From positions 20,661,513 through 20,725,512 of the forward strand of contig JAJEKV010000014.1 in the NCBI GenBank assembly GCA_021234155.1: a DNA stretch of 64,000 bases, given 5' to 3'. The position numbers and the translations under genes are program-made. Positions 54,176 through 64,000 of this stretch are shown here, one piece after another. The notes beneath the pieces are model-generated. The model searched no databases. It was not told the origin of the DNA and saw only the letters and a list, made by a program, of their open reading frames with translations. Position 1 is the first letter of the stretch, and each line of letters starts with the position of its first letter. The DNA comes from Isoetes taiwanensis (Eukaryota > Streptophyta > Lycopodiopsida > Isoetales > Isoetaceae).

Positions 54176-55950
54176 ATAACGCATGACCTGATTGTCATCT
54201 GATGCTTGTGGCCAAGCTCCTTCTGCAAGACAGAGCTGCAACACATTATCAGTCAAGGATCAAATCTCATGGGTTCTATCCCGGTGCGTGCATTGAAGTC
54301 TCCTGACATTGCCCAACTGCTTATGCTATTGTATGTCATCGTATAGATCGACATAGGGGTCCAGCCTATCCACATCCAAGTGGGTATGATAGAAGTTGTT
54401 CTCTGTAGTTTTGCCACAAAGAGATGTCTGCTACTGCAGTTTTGCAGGCGCACCCATAGGTACCAGTTGTGCCTGTCCGTATTGAACAAGGAGATTGATT
54501 GTGCCAGGGTCGTCCGATAGTAGCAAGCAACCTCCCCATGCCCCCGCATTCCTATGCAATCATTGAAGATTAAGTACCACTGGTATCTTGGCAAGTCGGG
54601 TATCCTGCGTCCTACATGCTCCCATGTTTCCATGAGAATTATGAGATCCATGTCTACGGCAACCGAGTTGAGACTATCTCTCTTCTGCCATGGGAAGCCC
54701 CGACAATTCCAGGAGACCATGCGAAAGCACAATTCCTATTTGCTGGCAGGGACTACAGCTGCAGATTCAGTGGTAGAAGTAGAAGGGGGGGTGGCAGATA
54801 GGCTTGTATCATCTCTGACCATCTTTGTTGCCTCATACTTACAATGGCTTGGGTGAGAAAATGTTCCAACCCCTTGTGATCTATGAAGATGTGAAGTGTT
54901 GTATTCAAAAGGTATTCTCTCCATGCCTTGAAGGATCTTATTATGGCTTATAATTATTTCTCATGTGTTTGGTACCTCGACTCTATTGAACTTCTTTTAA
55001 TCATATGCAAAGATTGAGCTTTCATACATTTAGGACCGCTCATTGCAAGCATTGGTGACTAGCTCATACTGCTTCTCTGGGTGTATAGTACTAATATTGA
55101 TGCCATTGTGAGTGCTTCTTTGAGATTCTCAAATGTGGTGTTGTACTTTTTTTTTACTATGTTCTGTTCCATTTCTTGATATTCTTTTGTGATTCACGTC
55201 AATGGTGTTGCTATGCTCGAGGAGTCTTTAACAAACTTGAGGTAATAACTCGCTAGGCTTAAAAAGCTTTGCACTTTCTCTATGCTCTTTGGTGTTGGAT
55301 ATCTCTCAACTGCCTCAATATTGACTGAACCAGTGGACAAGTCATTAGCTCCTACTATGTGGCCTAAATACTTCATGCTTCACTGCAAATGAGCACTTGC
55401 TCCATTTGCGTACAATTTGTTCTTTCTAAGAACGTCAAATTCTTGCCTCCTCAAGTCTGTCACATGCTGAGCTATAGACTTGGAGTATGCGAGCACATCG
55501 TCAAAGGACATGATTATTAACTTATCCAAGTAGTCGTGGAAGATGTCATCAAGCTCATAAATGTTGGCACATTACATAAGCCAAAGGGGATGACCATAAA
55601 CTCATACTGGCCATATTATTTCCTGACAACGTTTTGTGTATGTCTTCCTCCCTGGTGCTTATTTGGAAATAGCCTGATCGAAGGCCAGCCTTTGAGAAAA
55701 CCTTAGCACCTGTTGATCGAATATATCGTTCACTCTTGGGAGGGAGTATTTTTTTCTTTATGGTATTCTTACTTAGGCATAATAGTCAATAGACATTCTT
55801 AAACGAAATCATCCTTCTTACAAAACAAGATTAGCACCTCGGAAGATTATATAAAACCTACTTCTAATAGTTCCTTTAGCTGAGCTTTAAGCTCTAGCAT
55901 CTCGCGCTTTGCAAGTCTATATGGTGGTTTCATCAAAGGAAACACATTAT
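54176..55950 (-). mobile_element. Chimera of gypsy RT/RNase H and LINE endonuclease fragments, copy 2 (inverted)
   Basis: Minus strand: gypsy RT start (PPYRLAKREMLELKAQLKEL) near 55900, [15 protein letters not shown] near 55690, KYLGHIVGANDLSTGSVNIE at 55194-55376, RNase H near 54900, joined to MVSWNCRGFPWQKRDSLNSV at about 54725 and an endonuclease with FNARTGIEPMRFDP. It carries more of the endonuclease than copy 1 and is cut by the LTR at 54175. The join position matches copy 1. Confidence 0.7.
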
Positions 55951-57000
55951 AGGTTATAACTTAGTATTTCTCAAACAATCCAACCAAGGAAAATGGCGCG
56001 TGAATTTTATTAAGCATATGGATAAAAATTTCTTCCAGCAAGCCCTTTTCCATGTTTTGGGAAAGGAAAGGGTTCTTTACCACCACCCATCATTGTTGCT
56101 AAGAAAATAAACTTTCCATCACGTTATAGTAAGACTTGATTTCGAGATAAGACCCCTGCACTCTATAGCCCATCAAAAAACTTGAGTTCTTGCATTCTTA
56201 AGTACTCCAGATGCTTTATTGATGGAATAGGGTTAAGTAGCTCCTCAATAGTCTCGAATCTTGTGAATCCTAGGAATCGAATCTCTGGTATCTGGTGAGA
56301 ATGAATTATATATGTGTAGAAAAGTATCTATTCTAACAAAAAAGAGGTCTTAGTGGGAAGTAATTGTGATTATGAAGGTATTTCTAATATAACATCAGAA
56401 AATTTGTCTAGATAACTGAACAATATGAAATAAAGGTTAAATTTGAATGGCATCCTTACCGTTTTTTTGAAGGGTAAGCTTTAAACTTGCCTTTCGAAGT
56501 GAATATCAATGTTTCATATTGCCATTCAACTGCATGCTAAGATCTTTCATTGACGTTCAACAAAGACATAAATTAAATACCAAAAAGTTGTTTGAAATAA
56601 TAATAATTATAAATTAAAGTTCGTTTATAAATATTTAATGTCAACTAAAAAGCTCATAAAATATTTATTTTCAAATGAAAAGTTATATTTGTATAAAATT
56701 ATCAAAACATCTAAATAAAGATTATAATATATGTATTGTAACTAGTATATATGCAGATTTGTGTATCAACTGAGATATTGTTTTTCAATTAATTTTTTTT
56801 TTTTTAAGAATTTATTTATCTATATATAACATTATCAAATAAGCTTTTAACAAATTGTCTTCAATATGCAAGTTCTAATTTATAGAATTGAAATTTATAG
56901 TTTATTCTTTATCATCTTAATGAACTGATTTTTGAATTGCCATTTGCCAAATATTTTGTATTATAGCTACTTATAAAATTGTCGATAAAGTTTTTTTTAA
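55951..57000 (-). pseudogene. Unknown gene fragment, tandem copy A
   Basis: Minus strand near 55960-56270 reads pieces corresponding to the copies at 57000-57960 and 59255-59730 (landmarks GAAATATTA-type VTYCN, CCATGTTTTGGGAAAGGAA, CTTAAGTACTCCAGATGC). 56340-57000 is AT-rich and matches 57990-58490 (TTTTTTTGAAGGGTAAGCTT, TTAAACTTGCCTTTCGAA). No family was recognised. Confidence 0.45.
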
Positions 57001-58490
57001 GGATTTATCAAACTTTCAGTATTGCTTTTATTGCGCTGTCATTTTTGTTTGCTTCAAGCTTAATACCTGAAGGAGTTTGATTTTCTTCAACTAGCAAAGC
57101 CTCTCCACTTTTGAATTGCTTGTAAAACTCTCTGGCTTCAATCCCAAGTAACATAGAAAAAAGGACCAGGAAATTTTTCTCCTTTCCCATAAACAAAGGA
57201 AATCCATTACAAGCTGTAACGTAATATTTCTCAAACAACCCAACCAAGGAAAATGACAAGTGAATTTGATTCAGCATATAGTTTTCGTTCTGTCGCGTCT
57301 TCTATTAACACAGCAAACCCTTCTCCATGTTTTGGAAAAGGAATGGGTTCTTTACTACCACCCATCATGACTGCCAAAAAAATAAAGTTTCCATCACTTT
57401 GTAGCAAGGCTTGATTTCTGGATAAGACGCCTGCGCTCTTTACTCCATAAAAAATTTCAAATCCTGCATTCTTAAGTGCTCGAGATGCTTCATTTCTGGA
57501 ATAGGGATAAATAGCTCCTTAATAGTCTTGATGTTAGTAACGATGGTATTACTCTCTAAATCTCTCTGTATCACCATGGAAGCCTCTCTCTTCCATAAAA
57601 TCGGCAATAGATTAAAAAGAGTGAGAAGGCCGTTGGCTGTGATAACCTCAAATTTCCCTAAAGTAACATAAGTCCTACAAATCCCTCCCTGTTCTGGAAG
57701 AAATACTAAGATGCAACTGGTGCATGCATAAAAGAAGAAATTGAAGCTGAATAGCGACAGTATAGAACCGCAAGATGCATTCTCTGAGCTTTGGGAAAAC
57801 AAGCTTCGACAGCTATGGCCATGGTGTCGGAAATTTGATCGGAAAGAGCCGAATTAAGATGATAATCTTCGGCATCGTCTGTCATGGCATTGAGGTAGGA
57901 GGCAAAAAAATAGAAGTATTTAAGATTTTCACGTGTGCGGAAACAGACATGCTTGTCAATCAAAAGCTAAATTTGAATGATGCCCCTATTGTTTTTTTGA
58001 AGGATAAGTTTTAAACTTGCCTTTCGAAATGAATGTCAATTTTTTATAATGGCATTCAACTGCATGCTAAGGTCTTTGATTGGCATTCAACCAAGACATA
58101 AATTAGGCACCAAGCTTTTTGAAATAATAAGAATTATAAATTAAAATTCTTTTACATATATTTAATATCAAATAAAAAGCTCATAGAATGTTTGTTTTCA
58201 AATAAAAACTTATGTTTGTAAAATATTTTTGCATAAAAGTATTAAAACATCTCAATAAATATTATAACATGTGTATTGTAACTAATATATATGCAGATAT
58301 GTGTATACAGTAAGTAGATGTAGTAATTTTATTGCTTTGTTTTTTAATTAAAAAATTATTATTTTTTATATAAAAAATTATTTAAGGATTTATTTAACTA
58401 TACATAACATTATCAAATGATTTTTTAACGAATTTTCTTTGATATGAAAGTTTTAAATTATAAAATTAATATTTAAAATTTTCCCTTTAT
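57001..58490 (-). pseudogene. Unknown gene fragment, tandem copy B (longest)
   Basis: Minus strand from 57963: YFYFFASYLNAMTDDAEDYH, SDQISDTMAIAVEACFPKAQ, then GGICRTYVTLGKFEVITANG, LLTLFNLLPILWKREASMVI, QRDLESNTIVTNIKTIKELF, IPEMKHLEHLRMQDLKFF, and (shifts) KEPIPFPKHGEGFAVLIED with SFSLVGLFEKYYVTACNGFP. Hydrophobic and helical; I cannot name the family. Offset from copy A is about 1.5 kb. Confidence 0.45.
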
Positions 58491-59254
58491 CAATATAACG
58501 AACTGATTTTTAATTGCCATTTTCCAGATCTTTTGCATTATATCTTTTGCCACATTGTAAATTTGTGTTATGTGATTTCTTGGTTGTTTATAGAATGAAT
58601 ATGTACTCAACTCTTTCTCAAATATAATAGCTGTTTCAATGGTTATTGATGTAATGGCTTGCTTCCTATAGAGGGGTATTAGATCCATGTATATTTCTTA
58701 ATATTTTTGAAGTAGGTGAATCACCCGAAATGATGCCAATTTCTGGACATCCCTATTCATGACATCATGTTCCTGCTTAACATATTAATGAAAATTCAAT
58801 TTGCATGCACCTACCATCAAAACTACTTGCAAATGGATGGAATAAACCATCTTGATATGTGTAAAAAGGGACAAAGATAAGCGACAAACAAAATGAACCA
58901 TGGTCAATTCATATAAATAGACTATTGTATGCAAGTTCTGAAGCTATGCAGAGGAAGTGAAATACAATTTTTATTAACTGCAAGGAATCAATTCTCTCAA
59001 TACATTGCATGTGACAATATTCCGCGTTCCGAGATAAAAGAACGCAGATAATCCAAAGTCAAGTTCAAAACGGATTGCTTGCGACAATATTCCACCTTCA
59101 GAGATAAAACAAAAACACGGGTTCCACATTCCGAGCTAAAGGAAGACAGATAACGCCACTCAAGTTCAAAACTCAGAACATTAATTCTTTAACCTACTGG
59201 AGCTACTTCTAAACATAAGAACATGTAAATAAAAGAAGACATCAAATTAAAAGA
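58491..59254. other. AT-rich spacer
   Basis: No gene was recognised. A partial duplicate (GATAAAAGAACGCAGATAATCC) is shared between 59034 and 59757. Confidence 0.4.
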
Positions 59255-60000
59255 TTATTGAACACATGCAAAAAATCCAAAAAGCTTAACACCTGAAGGA
59301 GTTTGATTTCCCATTCTCTCAACTAGCAGAGTCTCTCCACTTCCGAACTGCTTGTAAGACTCTCCATGCATGGCTTCAACCCCAAGTAACATAGAAATAA
59401 AAACCAGGAAATTTTGCCCCTTTCCCATAAACAAAGAAAACTCATTACAGGCTGCAACGTAATATAACCCAAATAGCCTGACCAAGGAAAATGGTTGGTG
59501 AATTTCGTTCGGCATGTGGATAAAATTTTCTTTTGTCGTGTCTTCTATTAAAGCAATAAACCCTTCTCCATGTTTTGGGAAAGGAAGGGGTTTACCACTA
59601 CCCATCTTTACCACCACCCATCATTGCCGCCAAGAAAATAATCTTTCCATCACTTTATAGCAAGGCCTAATGATTGGATAAGACCCCTGCGCTCTTTACT
59701 TCAAAAAACTTGAGATCCTACATTATAATATCAATGAAAATATAATTTGCATGCGAGATAAAAGAACACAGATAATCCAACTCAAGTTCAAAACAAAATA
59801 TACTCAAATACTCCAAACGCTAATCCTTTATTCTGCTGGAGCTGGTCCTGGACCTAAGAACGTGTAAATTAAGAGGATATCAAATTGAAAACATATGCAA
59901 AAAATCCAAAAAGCTTAATACTGAAGGAGTTTGATTTCCCATCCTCCTCAACTAGCATAGCTTCTACATTTTCAAACTGTTTGTAAAACTCTCCATGACT
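59255..60000 (-). pseudogene. Unknown gene fragment, tandem copies C and D
   Basis: Minus ORF 59617-59255 reads KPLPFPKHGEGFIALIEDTT, PFSLVRLFGLYYVAACNEFS, LFMGKGQNFLVFISMLLGVE and QFGSGETLLVERMGNQTPSG, a better preserved version of copy B's end. A shorter repeat of its last part follows at 59895-60000. Confidence 0.45.
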
Positions 60001-60643
60001 TCAATGATACAAGGACAAATAATTTGAGTAATATAATGAGCCAAAATTGAAAGAAACAACACTCCAATCTTTAGGAGTAGATTTACCACCCAACCGGGCT
60101 CAGTTTCAAGCAAGAACTCGGTAGCTTGCTATCTCAACTCTAGCACAAGAATCAGCTAACTAATATAAGAATCAATTGTCTATGCCTTGAAATGAGATGC
60201 AACAGCTTTATTCATGGACTCCAGGATCAAAATTTGAGATGCCGAAGACAAATTTGGTTATAAATATGCCACGCCAGCAAAACACTTTCTAACTTATTCT
60301 CATGTTACACCATGCTCGTGTGTTGAATTCAAGCCAGAAAATTGGCCTTGTGTCGAAATTCAGGCCATAAAATTGGCCTTCCCGCGACGAACGCTCATCG
60401 GCCAATTTTCTAGGTCAGAACCCCTACCACATGAACATTCCGGTATACAGAAGGACATATTATCTAACATGCATATGAGATTTGCCCTTCATTCTGGACC
60501 TTAAAATTGTTATAAAATGGCTTCCCACTAGTTGGCAAATGTTTTTTAAAAAAGTGCGACCATTCCTCTTTGCAAACATAGGATACATCGGGTTGTGCCT
60601 TCTTCCATCTTCGCTATATTATTTTAAGCACTTTTTAATTTCC
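60001..60643. other. Spacer
   Basis: Contains a short near-duplicate (AATTCAAGCCAGAAAATTGG and AATTCAGGCCATAAAATTGG near 60327 and 60357). No gene was recognised. Confidence 0.4.
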
Positions 60644-62455
60644 CTAGCTCTTTGATTTACACATGAATACCAAATAGCATTTAATAGCCCTATCATCAAG
60701 TTTCTTCCTGGTTTCCTTTGGTACATGAATATACCCTACACACCCAAATGTTTTAAACATATCATAGGTTGGTATGTGGCCATTCCACATTTCTTCAGGA
60801 GTCTTGCCATTAATACTTGAAGAGGGAAGTCTATTTTGAATATACACAGCAGTTTTAATAGTTTCATTCCAAAGATAGTTTGGCATACCTGATTGTTTGA
60901 GCATAGATCGAACTGCATCCAAAATGGTCCTGTTTTTCTTTCCGCAACTCCATTTTGTTGAGGTGTGAATCTGCATGTCAGTTGTCTTTTGATACCTCGA
61001 GCCCTGCAATATTGTTTAAATTTCCCTGATAAGAATTCTCCTAGCTGTCAGATCTAATGCATTTGATCTTTCTTCCTGTCTGTCTCTCGGTTTCCTGCTC
61101 TAATATTTTGTATGCATTAAATGCCTGATCTTTGTGTCTCAGCAGATAAGAAGTTGTTTTATTGTCTATAAAAGTGATGAAATACCTTTTTCATGTCATA
61201 CTAGTTACATTGATTGGACCACATAGATCTGTATGTATTAAGTCCAAAATTCCTTTTGCTCTCTTATGTGATTTTGAAAAACTCAACCTTGCATGCTTTC
61301 CTAACATGCAGCCTTCACAAACAAAGTGTTCTTCTCTTTCTTTTTCAGCAATAATCATATTGTGCTTGATCATGTACTGAATGTTGTTTAGATGTGTATG
61401 CCCTAATCTTTCATGCCAATTTTTAATTGTAGGGGCTGAGACCAAGTTAATAGAACCATCAGGTTTTGCATTGTCAAATGCAAATATGTTGCCAAGTCTT
61501 CTTGCTAAGAATTTCAATTTATTCTCCAAAAAGATTTTACAATGTATTCTCTCAAAACATACTTTGTATCCTAAGTCAACAAGCTGGCTAACAGAAATTA
61601 AATTTCTGATAATTGAAGGTACACATAGTACATTTCTAAGTTCTACTGGTTCTCCTGACAGATCAAATATTTCAAGCATTCCAGCCAGCTCTACTCTTTG
61701 CATGCTTCCATTTCCCATTTGCACAAAGCTGGACCCCCTTTTCTCCTTTTCCTTGAGTTTACTTTGATCCTTTATGACTGATCTTTCAGCTCCTGAATCT
61801 AACACAAGTAAATCATCTTTAGATTTTGTCTCATTTATGGATAAAGCATTTAAAATCTTAGGGATAGTGCTGCTTACCTCCAAATTCTCGTCCATTACTT
61901 CTTCTTCTTCAGCATCTATATTCTTAGCAATGTTAATGGTTGTGGTATTTCTTGCTCTCCCACTTCCCCCTGGATTAAAACCCTTTCCCCTTGTAAAATC
62001 CCCTTTGGGATTATCACTTCTACCCCTACCTTTAGCATAGTCCTTTGACTAGAACAATTTGCTGCTATGTGACCATATCCGTTGCACTTAAAGCACTTAT
62101 TCTCCTTCACATTCTTTGGACAATTGTTTTTCAAATGTCCATAGTTATTGCACACATAGCATGGGCCAATTTTATTCTTGTCACTGGTTTTTCCTTTTCC
62201 CCTCCCAACAAATAATATTTCAGTTTGGTCATTTGTATCATTGATAAGTGCTTTCTGCTCAAGTTCAGTCTTCACCATTAACTCAACACTTTTTCTATTC
62301 TTTGTTAGAATAGGATCAAGGATTGTGATTGGGATTGGGATTGGGATTGGGATTGGGATTAGAACTGAGACTTGAACATGAACTAAAAGTGGATCTGCAA
62401 TAGAATTCTGAATTGCGGCCCCCAATAGAATCCTGAATTGAGGCCAGCCAACCAA
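60644..62455 (-). mobile_element. Ty1/copia element, truncated (gag knuckles, protease, partial integrase)
   Basis: Minus strand: two nucleocapsid knuckles CYVCNNYGHLKNNC and CFKCNGYGHIAANC (62060-62165), protease LLVLDSGAERSVIKDQSK, the pre-integrase block NWHERLGHTHLNNIQY…CEGCMLGKHARLSFSKS, then DLIHTDLCGP, a gap, and the integrase end (ILDAVRSMLKQSGMPNYLWN, AVYIQNRLPSSSINGKTPEE, FGCVGYIHVPKETRKKLDD). Reverse transcriptase is absent in the window. Frameshift near 61900. Inactive. Confidence 0.85.
62325..62366. repeat. GGGATT hexamer microsatellite
   Basis: Five to six units of GGGATT in the copia gag region, reading as Ile/Pro repeats on the minus strand. Confidence 0.9.
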
Positions 62456-62780
62456 CTTTGTCTGCCTTTGTCCATCATTAAGCAGAAAACTTGGACTTCA
62501 GCTAAAATTGGAGCTGCAATAGAATCCTGAACTGAGGAGTTGGTAATAAGCCAACCAACTTTGTCTGTCTTTGTCCATTATCAAGCTGCTTAACATTCCT
62601 CTGCAATTCGAGATGGAATCGATAACATAACGTCCATCATCAAACTGCCTAACATTCCTCTGCAATTCGGGATGGAGTAGATAACATAGCACTTTGATTC
62701 GCTCTATCTCTTGCATCATGTTCTCCAATAGTTTCTCTATTCTCATAAGGATGTCCATGATGAAGAGACACAAAGAACAA
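62456..62780 (-). CDS. Local duplications with a small ORF
   Basis: 62400-62470 and 62515-62590 share AGCCAACCAACTTTGTCTG. 62588-62620 and 62645-62680 share TAACATTCCTCTGCAATTCG. The minus ORF from MDILMRIEKLLENMMQEIER reads across the second pair and may be the copia gag start, but it has no recognised motif. Confidence 0.3.
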
Positions 62781-63314
62781 AGAACAAGACCTAAAGACTA
62801 AAGTTGGATAAGGAATTCACTTCAAACTATCATGCCGAAAAGAAGATGGGATCAAACCCCATTCTCCCATAGCATACCTTAATGCACCTCTATCTTGCAT
62901 AAAGATCAGGCGGGGCAACTATGCCAAGAACATACGTTGAATTACAAGAAGAAGAACATAATTGAATAACAAGAACAACAATGTGGAACAAAGAGTCTGA
63001 AACAACTCTGGATTGTATTACAAGCTGCTATTGAAGTTAACAGGGGCATGTCTCCCATCCAACAGAGCAGGTGTGCCAACAACATACACTTCAATTACAA
63101 ATAAAATTAAAACAGAAGAATCCAGCAAAACACCACAACACGTTCATTTGCCCTGTCTACAAACAAGCATACGAATGTGCTTGCAAGAAGCTTGTTAGAA
63201 CAACCTGCATGGAAGTCAAGAAGGAAAAATGAAATTCAAACAAAAGATCTATGAATCATACCCACTGCAATAACCTTGCAGCATGCACGCATCTTCTTAT
63301 ATGAACCCACAAAT
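62781..63314. other. Spacer
   Basis: Nothing recognised. Confidence 0.35.
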
Positions 63315-63590
63315 TCACCTGCTAGAATTGGCCAACATAAAAAGGGGCAAAATGCTAGTGAGTAGATTCTCTGGATGCAACAGGAAATTCGAATGGGAAT
63401 GCCCTGCAAGAAATCTGTTAAGAGCAGTCGCTGGAGCAATATCCTTATCCTCAAAATTTTGAGGCCTGGTTATGGCGGTAGAGGGCTGGTCTATGAAACA
63501 ATCCCACAAACAACCATAGCCATAGAACACAAGCGAACCCACAAGGTTAGGCCTAGCCACAACCATCGCCTTCACAAGCTTAAGAGCCAT
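63315..63590 (-). CDS. Unidentified 91-residue ORF, possible first exon
   Basis: Starts MALKLVKAMVVARPNLVGSL, then VFYGYGCLWDCFIDQPSTAI and PATALNRFLAGHSHSNFLL. The AACAACAATGG start context is good for a plant, and a TATA-like TGTATAAGT lies about 200 bp upstream (near 63795, minus). A possible short hydrophobic segment spans residues 12-27. No family was recognised. Confidence 0.35.
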   Translation of the reverse strand: MALKLVKAMVVARPNLVGSLVFYGYGCLWDCFIDQPSTAITRPQNFEDKDIAPATALNRFLAGHSHSNFLLHPENLLTSILPLFMLANSSR

Positions 63591-64000
63591 TGTTGTTTCC
63601 TTTCATGAAAACCTCCGAGCACAGCCTGCCTGCACCGCAAGGAGCCGCCATCGCTTCCACGCTGCAGCTCCTTCCTTCCAAAAATGAATCGACCTAAATC
63701 CTTCTATAAGAAGGTTAAAAAAAAAAGCCCATAACCATGCAAAATCCAAACTCTATTTTTTGACCTCAGCAAAGTATAGTTTTGGCATACTTATACATGC
63801 CAGAACCATAGACAATCTTATGTAACACTGCCCCTTTCTTCAATAGCAGAAGATAATAGACTGGAAACGTATGATATAACTCAAAGGAATATGTATGAAA
63901 GCCTAAAAAGCTATAACCAATAGGATACAATCACGGAGAATATATTCAAGGGTTCAAAGGACAAATTAAGGACAAGGAAACACAAGCAAGAAGGCTCGAG
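63591..64000. other. Upstream region of the last ORF
   Basis: Possible promoter and leader only. Confidence 0.3.

Noticed and set aside
61381-61767. 128-residue plus ORF
   Set aside because: Antisense of the copia protease and pre-integrase region.
1-64000. tRNA or rRNA genes, organellar insertions
   Set aside because: No cloverleaf, rRNA core or plastid/mitochondrial gene was noticed while reading; a tRNAscan and organelle alignment would settle it.

Overview
The window is nuclear DNA of a land plant. It has spliceosomal introns with GTAAG donors and CAG acceptors, TATA boxes, an intact three-exon plant SPX gene, and plant Ty3/gypsy, Ty1/copia, L1-type LINE, PIF/Harbinger and hAT-like elements. 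The very high mobile-element content and the DUF7869-type proteins suggest a large-genome seed-free plant (fern or lycophyte). That lineage is an inference from composition, not something the sequence proves.

Layout. 1-8.5 kb: two decayed minus-strand copies of a DUF7869-type gene; the first is split by an 835-bp non-autonomous hAT-like element with an 8-bp target duplication. 9.1-20.4 kb: two neighbouring plus-strand genes, both frame-disrupted, that look like paralogues. Each has an Arg/Gly-rich stretch, a ParB/sulfiredoxin-like GGxHS or DGxHS box and a beta-class DNA amino-methyltransferase-like region. The second also ends in an FCP1/HAD-like domain. The introns of each gene hold many copies of their own short palindrome: GGTATAAATTTATACC in gene 1 and CACGCC-GGCGTG in gene 2. 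21-27.5 kb: a gypsy-LINE chimera and a LINE broken by a 1.5-kb insert. 29-30.3 kb: the SPX gene, the only clearly intact host gene, with a P1BS-type site upstream. 32-38.7 kb: a third palindrome cluster, a second LINE, and a PIF/Harbinger transposase with its Myb-like partner.

39.2-54.2 kb: a decayed Ty3/gypsy chromovirus-like region (gag, protease, RT, RNase H, integrase, chromodomain, 1.6-kb 3' LTR). Upstream of gag lies a gene whose protein begins with the exact first nine residues of histone H3 (MARTKQTAR) and ends, after a long charged linker, in an H3-like histone fold. Gag is interrupted by a 4-kb element with 32-bp terminal inverted repeats, which carries another family of hairpin repeats (GGATCACACC...GGTGTGATCC). 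Many stops in this region read as CAG to TAG. 54.2-56 kb: an inverted second copy of the gypsy-LINE chimera. 56-60 kb: tandem fragments of an unrecognised gene. 60.6-62.5 kb: a truncated Ty1/copia element. 62.5-64 kb: duplications and an unidentified small ORF.

The part most likely to be undescribed is the 9-20 kb pair. ParB-like proteins bind palindromes and beta-class methylases modify short sites, so palindromes confined to the introns of genes encoding such proteins suggest a self-recognition or element-specific system. The sequence shows the association only; the function is inference.
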